Of a stretch of DNA of 64,000 nucleotides, positions 52,183 to 60,602 are shown piece after piece. A model generated the notes under the pieces. The model saw only the letters and a program-made list of their open reading frames with translations. It did not search any database and was not told where the DNA came from. The DNA is from an uncultured Pseudomonas sp. (GTDB lineage: Bacteria; Pseudomonadota; Gammaproteobacteria; Pseudomonadales; Pseudomonadaceae): positions 1-64,000 of the forward strand of contig NZ_CAJYDW010000014.1 of assembly GCF_913774235.1 (NCBI RefSeq). The letters are read 5' to 3'. Position 1 is the stretch's first letter. The number at the start of each line of letters is the position of its first letter. Made by a program: the position numbers and the translations under genes.

Positions 52183-52422
52183 ATGCATACCCTGCACCGT
52201 TACCAGATCTGCTATCGACTCAACGGCGAGCCCCTCACCCACGAGCTGGAGAGCTTCGAGCCGGTCACCGAAGAGGAAGCCGTGCTGCAGTTGCTGATCA
52301 AGCACGTCGAGGAACCCCAGGTGGTGGTCGACGCCCCCTGGGAACGCCAGGCCCAGCCCAGCATCGCCCGCCGCGCCCAGGAAGCCGGTCTGAGCGACAT
52401 CGAGGTCAGTCAGCGGGACTGA
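52183..52422 (+). CDS. Small hypothetical protein, 79 residues
   Basis: A 79-residue soluble protein. The N-terminal half YQICYRLNGEPLTHELESFE, followed by a helix rich in Glu and Leu ending in IKHVEEP, resembles the 78-residue protein encoded at 54725-54961 (YEIHYKLLGESYTDRISSLD). Both seem to belong to one unknown family. The ATG at 52183 is preferred over an upstream in-frame GTG or ATG because similarity starts there. It is 62 bp after cueR, but no metal ligands suggest a copper role. Confidence 0.75.
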   Translation: MHTLHRYQICYRLNGEPLTHELESFEPVTEEEAVLQLLIKHVEEPQVVVDAPWERQAQPSIARRAQEAGLSDIEVSQRD

Positions 52423-52450
52423 CGGCCGGCCCGGGCAGGTGGCTTTGCGC

Positions 52451-52456
52451 TATAAT
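52451..52456 (+). promoter_or_regulatory. Candidate -10 element (TATAAT) for rlmI
   Basis: A perfect TATAAT lies 34 bp before the rlmI ATG, giving a short leader with a TTGGAG site. No clear -35 is visible 17 bp upstream. Confidence 0.4.
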
Positions 52457-52489
52457 TCCGCGCTTTTGCCCCCTTCGTTGGAGTGATTC

Positions 52490-53683
52490 ATGACCCTGCC
52501 TCGCCTGCGCCTCAAAGCCAATGCCGACCGCCGTCTGCGCGCCGGGCACCTCTGGGTGTATAGCAACGAGGTGGACGTGGTCGCCACCCCGCTCACCGCC
52601 TTCGAACCGGGCGACCAGGCCATCCTGGAAACCACCAGCGGCAAGCCGCTGGGCCTGGTGGCCCTATCGCCCAACAACCTGATCTGCGCCCGCCTGTTCT
52701 CTCGCGATACCGGCTATCCGCTGGACAAATCGCTGCTGGTGCATCGCTTCAAGGTCGCTCTGAGCCTGCGCGAACGCCTGTTCGGCAGCCATTGCTATCG
52801 CCTGGTCTACGGCGACTCGGATTTCCTGCCGGGTCTGGTGGTGGATCGCTTCAACGACATCCTGGTGGTACAGATCGCCTCGGCGACCATGGAGCGCCAG
52901 CGCGACGCCATCCTCGCCGCCCTGCTGCAGGTGTTCAAACCCCAGGGCGTGCTGTGGAAGAACGACGGCAGCGCCCGCGCCGCCGAAGGCCTTTCCAGCT
53001 ATGTGGAAGTGGCCTACGGCGAGGTCCCCGATTGGGTGGCGCTGGAAGAGAACGGCGTGCGCTTCGAGGCGCCGGTGCGCGAAGGCCAGAAGACCGGCTG
53101 GTTCTATGACCACCGCCTGAATCGCGCGCGCCTGGCGCCCTACGTCGAAGGCAAGCGGGTGCTCGACCTGTTCAGCTACATCGGTGGCTGGGGCGTGCAG
53201 GCCGCGGCCTTCGGCGCCAGCGAAGTCATGTGCGTGGATGCCTCCGGCTTCGCCCTCGATGGCGTGGAGCGCAATGCCACCCTCAACGGACTGGCGGAAA
53301 AGCTGGTGTGCGTCGAGGGCGACGTCTTCGAGGCGCTCAAGGAACTCAAGGCCGGCGAAGAGAAATTCGACGTCATCGTCGCCGACCCGCCAGCCTTCAT
53401 CAAGAAGCGCAAGGACCTGAAGAACGGCGAGGCCGCCTATCGCCGTCTCAACGAGCAGGCGATGCGGCTGCTGAACAAGGACGGCATCCTGGTCAGCGCC
53501 TCCTGCTCCATGCACCTGCCCGAAGACGATCTGCAGAACATCCTGCTCGGCAGCGCCCGCCATCTGGACCGCAACCTGCAGATCCTCGAACGCGGCGCCC
53601 AGGGTCCGGATCACCCGGTACACCCGGCCATCCCGGAGACCCGCTATATCAAGAGCCTGACCTGCCGGCTGCTGCCCAGCTAA
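52490..53683 (+). CDS. rlmI: 23S rRNA m5C1962 methyltransferase RlmI
   Basis: A 397-residue SAM-dependent RNA methyltransferase. An N-terminal PUA domain (LKANADRRLRAGHLWVYSNEV) and a Rossmann methyltransferase domain follow: VLDLFSYIGGWGVQAAAFGA binds SAM, ADPPAFIKKRK is the catalytic motif IV region, and SCSMHL carries the likely nucleophilic cysteine. Length and order match E. coli RlmI (YccW). The start has GGAG 8 bases upstream. It is followed by a doubled REP region. Confidence 0.93.
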   Translation: MTLPRLRLKANADRRLRAGHLWVYSNEVDVVATPLTAFEPGDQAILETTSGKPLGLVALSPNNLICARLFSRDTGYPLDKSLLVHRFKVALSLRERLFGSHCYRLVYGDSDFLPGLVVDRFNDILVVQIASATMERQRDAILAALLQVFKPQGVLWKNDGSARAAEGLSSYVEVAYGEVPDWVALEENGVRFEAPVREGQKTGWFYDHRLNRARLAPYVEGKRVLDLFSYIGGWGVQAAAFGASEVMCVDASGFALDGVERNATLNGLAEKLVCVEGDVFEALKELKAGEEKFDVIVADPPAFIKKRKDLKNGEAAYRRLNEQAMRLLNKDGILVSASCSMHLPEDDLQNILLGSARHLDRNLQILERGAQGPDHPVHPAIPETRYIKSLTCRLLPS

Positions 53684-53705
53684 GACGCCAGGCACAGAAA
53701 AAGCC

Positions 53706-53838
53706 GATCGCGGCCGTGGCGGTCCGCCGATGCAGCCGCTCCTACGCGCCCGTGCCTGTAGGAGCAACTGTCTTATCGCGGCCATGGGCCGCTCCTACGG
53801 TCACATCGGAGCCTGTAGGAGCGGCCCATGGCCGCGAT
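53706..53838. repeat. Doubled REP region (locus 3)
   Basis: A degenerate pair (about 53706-53768; left unit with a small insertion, right unit truncated after GTAGGAGC) is followed by a clean pair (53774-53838; TATCGCGGCCATGGGCCGC and its inverted mate). The right pair matches loci 1 and 2. Array expansion or decay of a REP element is implied. Confidence 0.88.
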
Positions 53839-53962
53839 AGCGGGTCTAGAGCCAGATCCAAGCGTCATCCGTTAGCATACGGCCCCTGCCCGATCCATCA
53901 CTAAGCTCTCTCTATCGCCCCAAGCGCTGGGATCAAGGTCATAGCCGAATGCCCGCCAGCTA

Positions 53963-54001
53963 AGAAAAAACGCCGCGTTCCCTTGAAGAGAACACGGCGT
54001 T
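53963..54001 (-). terminator. Rho-independent terminator (minus strand)
   Basis: Read on the minus strand the sequence is AACGCCGTGTTC, a 7-nt-type loop, GAACGCGGCGTT, then TTTTCTTA. One wobble pair interrupts a 12-bp stem. It ends the minus-strand operon of small genes (54091-54961). Confidence 0.85.
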
Positions 54002-54090
54002 GTGTGGATTCCAGCGTGGTATGAGGGTCTGGATAGCTAAAGGCGAAACAGCATCAGGAGATCGTCTGCCTTTTCGTCCGCGTCGGAATA

Positions 54091-54492
54091 TCAACTCAAG
54101 GCGCGGATCAACTCATCCTTCTTCATCTGCGAGCGGCCGCGTACATTCTGTTCGGCTGCCTTCTTCACCAGTTCATCGCGGGTCAGGTCGCTGAGCGAGG
54201 TGCTGCCACCACGCGAACGCCGTGCCGACGCCCGCCCGTTGTTGGGCGACTGGCCCTGCTTGGTGGCCACCGCGCGACGGGCAGAGTCCTTGCGATCGGC
54301 ACGCTTGGCCGTGCCGCTCTTGCTCGTGCCCGAGCCACTCTTTTCGCCGCCGCCGGACTGCTTGTTCACCGTCGCCCAGGCCCGCGCCTCGGCTTCATCC
54401 TTGGAGACGCCCTTCTTCTCGTAGCTCTCCTCGATGTGCTCGGCCTTGCGTTCCTGTTTGTCGCTGTACTTGGATTTGTCGCCGCGGGGCAT
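54091..54492 (-). CDS. Small basic protein with Rho_N/SAP-like C-terminus
   Basis: A 133-residue, highly charged protein. The N-terminal part MPRGDKSKYSDKQERKAEHI with KKGVSKDEAEARAWATVN is typical of proteins annotated as plasmid stabilisation protein in pseudomonads. A Ser/Gly/Lys-rich linker leads to LSDLTRDELVKKAAEQNVRG-RSQMKKDELIRAL, a Rho_N (SAP-type) helix-extended-helix motif of about 33 residues that probably binds nucleic acid. A nearly identical tail occurs in the 172-residue protein at 60599-61117. It is the last gene of a three-gene operon ended by a terminator. Role unknown; stress or DNA-protection is a guess. Confidence 0.82.
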   Translation of the reverse strand: MPRGDKSKYSDKQERKAEHIEESYEKKGVSKDEAEARAWATVNKQSGGGEKSGSGTSKSGTAKRADRKDSARRAVATKQGQSPNNGRASARRSRGGSTSLSDLTRDELVKKAAEQNVRGRSQMKKDELIRALS

Positions 54493-54506
54493 GGCAGCCT
54501 CCTGAA

Positions 54507-54728
54507 TCAGTCTTCCGCCTTGATGGTGGCCACATCGGCTGCTTTCACCCGTACATGGCGGCCCGCCACATCGGTGAATTCGTAGAAGCCATCGGCCGTC
54601 TTGGTATTGGGCTTATCCTGGGTGATGTACTGGGTGCCATCCTGCAGGGTCACCACCGTCGAGGTGGAGCAGGCCGCCAGCCCCAGGATCGCCAGGACTA
54701 TCAATCCACCCTTGATCATCCGGCTCAT
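54507..54728 (-). CDS. YgdI/YgdR-like lipoprotein
   Basis: A 73-residue lipoprotein. A signal peptide with lipobox LAAC (Cys20) precedes a compact domain with VVTLQDGTQYITQDKPNTK and GFYEFTDVAGRHVRVKAADV, the pattern of YgdI/YgdR and DUF903 proteins. It is anchored in a membrane and faces the periplasm. Its start overlaps the preceding gene by 4 bp, and the Rho_N-tail gene starts 14 bp after its stop. Confidence 0.9.
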   Translation of the reverse strand: MSRMIKGGLIVLAILGLAACSTSTVVTLQDGTQYITQDKPNTKTADGFYEFTDVAGRHVRVKAADVATIKAED

Positions 54729-54961
54729 GGCGCTTCCGGGGAAACGCGATGGATGGACACGTCATGCAGTGCCACCAGTGCCTGACCGGACTCGATGTCC
54801 GCCAGTTGGAAGCGCTCGTCGTTGATCGCATCCAGGTGCCGACAGGCCAGTTCACGCACTACGTCGGTGATGGGTACGTCCAGACTGCTGATACGGTCGG
54901 TATAGCTTTCGCCCAGCAACTTGTAGTGGATTTCGTATTGGCTATCGGTGTCATCACGCAT
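54725..54961 (-). CDS. Small hypothetical protein, 78 residues
   Basis: A 78-residue soluble protein, MRDDTDSQYEIHYKLLGESY and onward. It is similar to the 79-residue product at 52183-52422 (Y-I-Y-L-GE-T...S pattern). The ATG at 54961 is chosen because the similarity starts there; an in-frame codon at 55063 is not supported. First gene of the three-gene minus-strand operon with the lipoprotein and the Rho_N-tail protein. Function unknown. Confidence 0.75.
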   Translation of the reverse strand: MRDDTDSQYEIHYKLLGESYTDRISSLDVPITDVVRELACRHLDAINDERFQLADIESGQALVALHDVSIHRVSPEAP

Positions 54962-55092
54962 GAGGAGTCTCCGCGAAAAGGCTGCCCGACTCGGGTTACT
55001 TCTATAGAGCCTGGGCAGCCGGAGCGGTTCTTTCCGCCCCCCTAGATGCCGCCGAACGGTCATCTGTCAAGTCCCTTCGCAGCTGCTCTAGC

Positions 55093-57141
55093 TCAGCGCC
55101 CTGCCCGCATCTGTTGCAGCAGGGCACTGCACTGAGCCCCCTGTTCGTTGCTGGGTGCCACCAGCGCCAGCAACCCGGCCGCCGGTGCGGCGAAGGTGGC
55201 CAGCAGCGCAGCCGCCGCGCCCCGTGCCGCCAGGGGCAATGCCTTCACCCCGGGCGAGGGATTCTTCAGGGTGCCACGGACATAGAGCGGCGAGCGCAGC
55301 GAGAAGATGCGCAAGCCCTTGCTGTGGGGATCGACGGTGAGGTCCAGCCGCTCCGTCGCCAGGTTGGCGGTACCGGTGATGTTGATCAGGGCATTCTCGG
55401 TATCGAGTACGAAGACCTTGGGCGTCACCAGGCCCTTCTTGAAGTCGAGATCGGCCACCGCGCAATTGATCTCCACCTCGTCGTCACCGAACAGCCGATC
55501 GACCAGGTAGTTGCCGACGTTGAGGCCCGCCAGCTCCATCAGACTGCGACTGATCCGTCCGTCGTTCATCAACAGCTTGAGTTCGCCGTCACTGGTACCG
55601 AGCAGCGCCGCGACCGAATTGCCGGTGCCGCTCAGGGTGGCATCGCCATTGAGTTCGCCCATGCTGCGCTTCATGGTTTCCACGGTGGGGAACAGCTGGT
55701 TCAGCTTGACCCGCCGGACATGCAGGTCAACGCGGCCCGGCATGGGCGTCTTGTTGCCTTCCAGGCGCACCGTGGTGTTCAGATCACCCCCGGCCACGCC
55801 GAAGCGCAGCGGATCGAGCAGCAGCACCCCATCGGTCAGGCGCACATGGGTGTTGAGGTCGGTGATCGGCAGTTGCGCGTTCTGCACGATACGCTTGCCG
55901 GTGAAGCGTACGTCGGCGTCCATGGCGCGCCAGCGGTCGGTGCGGAATTCCGACACCGGCAGCGCCTTGTCCGCCGGCTGCGTGCTGGTCTCGCCCTTGG
56001 CCGCCTGCTGTTCCTTGGTGTCGGCGCCGATCAGCGGGGCCAGGTCTTCGAACAGCAGCTGATCGGAGCGAAGCGTGCCGCTGAGCTTGGGTCGCGGCTG
56101 GCCGCCGGTGAAGAGCACGTCACCGTGCAGATCGCTCTTGCCCACCCGACCGTTGAAGTCTTCGTAGCTGAAACGAGCGCCGGCCGGATCGTTGAGCTTG
56201 ACCGTGAGATGGCCGTCGGTGGCATAGGGCGCCGTCTCCGGCAGGGTGACGCCGGTGAGCGGATAGAGCTGCGCCAGGCTCTTGCCTTCCAGCACCAGGT
56301 GCAGGTCCAGGGCGCCCAGGCGACGGGGATCGGTCAGGGTGCCGAACAGCTGTACGCGGGTCTGCCCGGCCCGGGCATCGAGTTGGATGGGGAATGGCGT
56401 GTCGGCGTCCTGCAAGGCCAGCAAGCCACCGATCTGCCCACGTCCGCTGACTGGTACCTGCTTGTAGCTGCCCTCCACCGCTACGGCGAACTGGAAGGCC
56501 TGGGTCTGCTTGACGTTGGCGCGCTGGCGCGAGGTGCCCTGCTTGCCCACCAGGTCGGCATAGGCGATGGGGGCGTCCAGGGAGGTGATCCGGGCCCGCA
56601 GACGGGTCGCAGTCTGGGCATCGTCGACGCTCACCTGGCCGGCGTCGAAGCCGATGGTGCCGATGTCCACGGTCCAGGCCGAGGGCTCGGCGTTGGGATC
56701 TTTTTCGGCGCTCTCGAAGGTCCAGCTGTTGCGGCCATCGGCCAGGCGCTGGGCGTTGACCACCGGTCCGGTGAGGTCGATGCGCGGGATATACACCTGC
56801 TTGGCCAGCAGCGCCAGCGGCGAGATTCTCAGCCGCACCTGGTCGAGGTGGACGAAGGTCTTCTCCTTGGCCCAGTCCGGGTTGCCGAGGTTCAGGTCCT
56901 CGGCGGCGATATGCGGCCAGGGAATCCAGGCATGCCAGCCACCCTGGTCCGGTTCGCGCTGCCAGACCACGCCCAGATTGCCCTGGATGGCGAAGGGCCG
57001 GTGCAGGGCGCTGGAGACCTGTTCGTTGATCCTGGGCTTGAGCCGATTCCAGTCGAAGGTGGCCAGCACCACCAACAGCAGCACGAACAGCAGCAGGATG
57101 ATTCCCAGCAGCCAGGCGAGGATCTTGCGTGGGCGCGTCAT
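55093..57141 (-). CDS. AsmA-family outer-membrane-assembly/lipid-transport-like protein
   Basis: A 682-residue AsmA-type protein. An N-terminal transmembrane helix (ILAWLLGIILLLFVLLLVVLA, cut here for length) anchors a large periplasmic part rich in beta-strand repeats. The AsmA start DWNRLKPRINEQVSSALHRPF and the C-terminal AsmA_2 region (NLATERLDLTVDPHSKG) are clear. AsmA-like proteins form long hydrophobic grooves and are thought to carry phospholipid between membranes. A GGAGG is seen before the ATG at 57141. It is not clearly linked to its neighbours. Confidence 0.9.
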   Translation of the reverse strand: MTRPRKILAWLLGIILLLFVLLLVVLATFDWNRLKPRINEQVSSALHRPFAIQGNLGVVWQREPDQGGWHAWIPWPHIAAEDLNLGNPDWAKEKTFVHLDQVRLRISPLALLAKQVYIPRIDLTGPVVNAQRLADGRNSWTFESAEKDPNAEPSAWTVDIGTIGFDAGQVSVDDAQTATRLRARITSLDAPIAYADLVGKQGTSRQRANVKQTQAFQFAVAVEGSYKQVPVSGRGQIGGLLALQDADTPFPIQLDARAGQTRVQLFGTLTDPRRLGALDLHLVLEGKSLAQLYPLTGVTLPETAPYATDGHLTVKLNDPAGARFSYEDFNGRVGKSDLHGDVLFTGGQPRPKLSGTLRSDQLLFEDLAPLIGADTKEQQAAKGETSTQPADKALPVSEFRTDRWRAMDADVRFTGKRIVQNAQLPITDLNTHVRLTDGVLLLDPLRFGVAGGDLNTTVRLEGNKTPMPGRVDLHVRRVKLNQLFPTVETMKRSMGELNGDATLSGTGNSVAALLGTSDGELKLLMNDGRISRSLMELAGLNVGNYLVDRLFGDDEVEINCAVADLDFKKGLVTPKVFVLDTENALINITGTANLATERLDLTVDPHSKGLRIFSLRSPLYVRGTLKNPSPGVKALPLAARGAAAALLATFAAPAAGLLALVAPSNEQGAQCSALLQQMRAGR

Positions 57142-57197
57142 GGCCGCCTCCTTATCGTTCCGTTCCTCCTTGGGTCTGCTCAGCGCAGCGGGGTTCC

Positions 57198-58331
57198 CTA
57201 CGCCTTGCGCTGACGCAATGCCAGCCCCGCCACCGCGACCCCGATCAGGGTCAGCAGCAGCAGGCTACCGCGCAGCCCCACCTGCCCCGCCACGGCGCCA
57301 ATCAGCGGCGGACCGAGCAGAAAGCCGAGATAGCCGGCGGTGGCGGTCATGGCGATGCCGGCGGCCGGCGTCTCGGCCGCCTGGCCGGCCGCGCTGAAGG
57401 CCGCGGGCACTACGTTGGACAGACCCAGCCCGACCAGGGCGAAGCCGAGGATCGCCGTCCAGGGTGCCGGCAGGATCACCGCCAGCGCCAGGCCGAGGGT
57501 CGCCAGCAGCGCACCGCCGAAGATCACCTGGGGGCCGCCGAAGCGCCCGCGAATGCCATCGCCGAACAGCCGACCGATGAGCATGGTCAGCGAAAAGGCC
57601 GCATAGCCGAGCGTGGCGACCACCGGCGTCGCCCCACCTACCTGATCCAGGTAGACGGCGCTCCAGTCGGTCATGGCCCCTTCCAGCATCAGGCAGCCCA
57701 GGGCGATCAGCCCCAGCGCCAGTACCCGCCGATCCGGCAGGCGCAGGGCATGACTGACCGGACTGCGGTCGCCCTCGTCCAGCGCCAGGGCCGCGGGCAG
57801 GGCCAGCAGCAGCGCTACCCCGCCGGCAGCCAACAGCACCAGCAGGGCCGAGGCACCCAGGTGCAGCGCCCAGGCGCCAAGCCCGGCACCGAGGAAGCCA
57901 CCGAGGCTGAAAGCCGCGTGGAAGGACGACATCAGCGGACGCTCCCAGCGACTTTCCACGTCGCTGGCATGGGCATTCATGGACACGTCGATCAGGCCAT
58001 TGCAAGCGCCCAGCAACAGGGCACAGGGCAGCAACCAGCCAAGCGAGGGTGCCGCGCCCGGCCAGGCCAATACCAGGATGAAGGCAAGGATGCTGTAGCG
58101 CGTAAGCCGCCCGGTGCCCCCCGCGCGTGGCACCAGCACTCCGGCGAAGGGCATGGTGAGCATGGCGCCCAGCGCCACGGCCAGCAGCACCAGACTCAGT
58201 TGACCGTCACCGAGCGCCAGATCGCGCTTGAGTTCGGGAATGGCGGCCGCCCAGCCACCGATTCCGCAGCCGTTGGCGAGAAAGACGGTGAAGGTGGCCC
58301 AGCGTTGGCGACGAAGCACGGCAGAGGTCAT
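57198..58331 (-). CDS. MFS transporter (sugar/unknown substrate)
   Basis: A 377-residue, 12-helix MFS transporter. MFS motifs are weak but GNGCGIGGWAAAIPELKR-type N-terminal segments and the LIDVSMNAHA sequence suit the group of small YbjJ-like transporters. The ATG at 58331 starts at the first helix; the longer frame upstream lies in the neighbouring gene. The DeoR regulator gene ends 17 bp upstream on the same strand, so both likely form one operon. Substrate not assignable. Confidence 0.85.
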   Translation of the reverse strand: MTSAVLRRQRWATFTVFLANGCGIGGWAAAIPELKRDLALGDGQLSLVLLAVALGAMLTMPFAGVLVPRAGGTGRLTRYSILAFILVLAWPGAAPSLGWLLPCALLLGACNGLIDVSMNAHASDVESRWERPLMSSFHAAFSLGGFLGAGLGAWALHLGASALLVLLAAGGVALLLALPAALALDEGDRSPVSHALRLPDRRVLALGLIALGCLMLEGAMTDWSAVYLDQVGGATPVVATLGYAAFSLTMLIGRLFGDGIRGRFGGPQVIFGGALLATLGLALAVILPAPWTAILGFALVGLGLSNVVPAAFSAAGQAAETPAAGIAMTATAGYLGFLLGPPLIGAVAGQVGLRGSLLLLTLIGVAVAGLALRQRKA

Positions 58332-58348
58332 GGCGATCCTGGAGGGGG

Positions 58349-59125
58349 TTAGCGGGTGGCCTGGTGAACCTGCAGACCAGCGTCGCGATAGGGCTGCAAC
58401 CGCTCCTCGCTCAGACCGGGCTCCACGACTAGATGGTTCAGCCGCGGCAGCTCTAACACGTGATAGAAGGCCACGCTGTCGAGCTTCTCGGCGGTCACCG
58501 CGACGGCCACCGCGCTGCTCTGCTCGGCCACAGCGGCCTTGAATTCGGCCTCTTCCAGGTCGAAACCGGTCACCCCGGTCTCGACCGCCAAGGCACAGGT
58601 ACCAAGAAAGGCCAGATCCGCGCGCACCCCGCGCAGATCGCGCATGGCCCGGGCGCCCAGGCAGGCGCCCGACTCCGGCGCAGCCAGGCCGCCGATCATC
58701 AGCACGCGGATGCCCTGGCGTTGCAAAAGCGCTGCCGCTATCGCCGGGGCATTGGTGGCTACCGTCAACTGGCGATCCCCCGGCAGTGCCTGGGCGATGG
58801 CCAGGTTGGTCGAGCCGGCATCCAGCAGCAGCAACTGTCCCGGCTCCACCAAGGCCGCCGCCGCTCGGCCCAATGCCTGCTTGGCCGTCTCGTCCTGACC
58901 GATGCGAGTCGTCAGCGGCTCCGGTGGCGTCAACAGCGACAGTGCTCCGCCGTAGACGCGCCGGCACAGGCCCTGGCGGGCCAGTTCGCGCAGATCACGG
59001 CGCACGCTGTCTTCGGAAATGCCCCAGGTCGCGGCCAACTCGGCCGACAACACCCGGCCCTGCTCACGCAGCAGGGCCAGGATCGCGGCTTGGCGCTCTT
59101 CAGGAAGATGGATGGCTGCACTCAT
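58349..59125 (-). CDS. DeoR-family transcriptional regulator
   Basis: A 258-residue DeoR-type repressor. The N-terminal helix-turn-helix (ERQAAILALLREQGRVLSAE, then WGISEDSVRRDLRELARQG) and a C-terminal DeoR sensor domain with LLLDAGSTNLAIAQAL (phosphosugar site) are present. Effectors are usually phosphorylated sugars. The start has TTGGAG 8 bases upstream. Followed closely by an MFS gene, which it probably regulates. Confidence 0.9.
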   Translation of the reverse strand: MSAAIHLPEERQAAILALLREQGRVLSAELAATWGISEDSVRRDLRELARQGLCRRVYGGALSLLTPPEPLTTRIGQDETAKQALGRAAAALVEPGQLLLLDAGSTNLAIAQALPGDRQLTVATNAPAIAAALLQRQGIRVLMIGGLAAPESGACLGARAMRDLRGVRADLAFLGTCALAVETGVTGFDLEEAEFKAAVAEQSSAVAVAVTAEKLDSVAFYHVLELPRLNHLVVEPGLSEERLQPYRDAGLQVHQATR

Positions 59126-59181
59126 GCTGATACTCCAAGAGAATCAGCCGATCATTCACAATCAAATACAATCGTGCAACA

Positions 59182-60072
59182 TCATGCACCGCGCGGTGCG
59201 TTGCTCCGCGCGTCTAGCCAGCGACCGCCGAAGACATTGATCAGCAGCCCCAGCATCACCGCCAGACCACCCACTGCTTGCTGGGTGGTCATCTGCTCTC
59301 CCAGCAACACGGCCGCCGAAGTCAGACCTACCACAGGTACCAGCAGGGAAAAGGGTGCGACCTGGCCGGCCGGATACCGCGACAGCAGTCGGCTCCAAAT
59401 GCCGTAGCCGAGCAGCGTCGCGATAAAAGCCAGGTAGACGATGGCAAAGATAGAACCGCTCGACAGCGAGGTCAGCGCCGTGGCGATCTGTTCGGGCCCT
59501 TCCAGCAGCAAGGATAGAAGCAGGAACGGCAGCGGCGGAATCAAGCTGCCCCAGACCACCAGGCCGAGCATGTCCACCTTGCCGATCTTCTTGGTGACGA
59601 TGTTACCCAGCCCCCACATGGCTGCCGCTGCCAGGGTCAGCAGGAAACCGGCCAGGGTCATGGTCACCCCGTGCTCGGTACCGATAAGCAGCAAGCCCTG
59701 CGCCGCCACCAGCAGCCCGACCAGGCTTGCCCGGCGCACCTTCTCACCGAGGAAGGTTGCCGCGAACGCCAGGGTGAAGAAGGCCTGGGCCTGCAATACC
59801 AGCGAGGCCAGTCCCGCCGGCATGCCTACATACATTGCCGAGAACAGGAAGGCGAACTGCCCGAGGGAAATGGTCAGGCCGTAGGCCAGCAGCAGCCGCC
59901 AGGACACCTGGGGACGCCGCACGAAGAGGATGGCCGGAAAGGCCGCCAGACAGAATCTCAGAGTGCCCAACAACATGGGCGGTACGCCATGCAGGCCGAG
60001 CTTGATGACGACGAAGTTCACCCCCCACGCCAGGATGACGACCAATGCCAACAATAGATCCCGGGGGGCCAT
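59182..60072 (-). CDS. EamA/DMT-family transporter (YdeD-like)
   Basis: A 296-residue transporter with ten helices in two EamA repeats (first about 8-125, second about 145-285). Features are LLLALVVILAWGVNFVVIKL at the start, PAGLASLVLQAQAFFTLAFA and YPAGQVAPFSLLVPVVG, as in cysteine/O-acetylserine exporter-type proteins such as YdeD/EamA. The ATG at 60072 has GAGGAG upstream; an in-frame extension to 60153 lacks family similarity. It lies 56 bp before the DeoR gene in the same direction. Likely metabolite export. Confidence 0.87.
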   Translation of the reverse strand: MAPRDLLLALVVILAWGVNFVVIKLGLHGVPPMLLGTLRFCLAAFPAILFVRRPQVSWRLLLAYGLTISLGQFAFLFSAMYVGMPAGLASLVLQAQAFFTLAFAATFLGEKVRRASLVGLLVAAQGLLLIGTEHGVTMTLAGFLLTLAAAAMWGLGNIVTKKIGKVDMLGLVVWGSLIPPLPFLLLSLLLEGPEQIATALTSLSSGSIFAIVYLAFIATLLGYGIWSRLLSRYPAGQVAPFSLLVPVVGLTSAAVLLGEQMTTQQAVGGLAVMLGLLINVFGGRWLDARSNAPRGA

Positions 60073-60177
60073 CGACAACTCCTCGAACGTTTCAGATAGA
60101 TAGGCGGCTACCCTACTCCTTTGCGCCCCCGCCGCGGCGTCACAGTTGCCCACAAATTCGGCCAGTCACTCTCCACA

Positions 60178-60211
60178 AAAAGAAGAACCGCAGCCTGGGC
60201 TGCGGTTCTTC
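60178..60211 (-). terminator. Rho-independent terminator (minus strand)
   Basis: AAGAACCGCAG-CCTGGG-CTGCGGTTCTT is an 11-bp perfect stem; on the minus strand it is followed by CTTTTTG. It is only 5 bp after the stop of the DUF3140 gene (60216). Confidence 0.88.
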
Positions 60212-60215
60212 GGGA

Positions 60216-60602
60216 TCAGGCGCTGCGCTTGTCACGCAAGGGATCGTGGCCCCAGTTCATCAGCGACTTGCGCCAGCGCGAATCTTCGATGTCGCCATCA
60301 GGTCGTTGCTTGAGGTGGCGATGCACATAGCCGATGACCTTGCGCATGGCCTGGTAGTCGTCGTCTTCCAGTTCGGCCTGGCGCTTGCCCTTGAGTTCCA
60401 GGATACGCTCGCCCATGGCATGACCGACCGCCTTGCCATCGTTGGCGGCCTTCACCTTCTTGCCCCCCTTGGTCATGCCCACGCCCTTGCTGGTATCACC
60501 GCTGAGCCATTTGCGCAGTTGGCTAGGGGTCATGTTGACCACCTGCTTGAACTCGCTGCGAACCTCTTTCTTGTCGTCGTCGGACGCCTTCTTGGTGCTC
60601 AT
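60216..60602 (-). CDS. DUF3140-type small protein
   Basis: A 128-residue, highly charged soluble protein. The central MTPSQLRKWLSGDTSKGVGM and the later KVIGYVHRHLKQRP, HDPL sequence match proteins annotated DUF3140 (some called DNA-binding). It overlaps the upstream 172-residue gene by 4 bp (60599-60602) so the two are co-translated. A strong terminator follows. Function unknown. Confidence 0.83.
   Translation of the reverse strand: MSTKKASDDDKKEVRSEFKQVVNMTPSQLRKWLSGDTSKGVGMTKGGKKVKAANDGKAVGHAMGERILELKGKRQAELEDDDYQAMRKVIGYVHRHLKQRPDGDIEDSRWRKSLMNWGHDPLRDKRSA

Larger units (their letters stand above)
53684..54090. other. Intergenic region with doubled REP and a terminator
   Basis: 407 bp between convergent genes. 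It holds the double REP at 53706-53838 and a minus-strand terminator at 53963-54001. Between them nothing gene-like is evident. A TAGCATAC sequence at about 53873 resembles a Pseudomonas -10, but no gene follows it. Confidence 0.6.

Noticed and set aside
55114-57213. Plus-strand open frame of about 700 codons opposite the AsmA gene
   Set aside because: It is the antisense shadow of a motif-supported AsmA protein with an anchoring helix and ribosome binding site.
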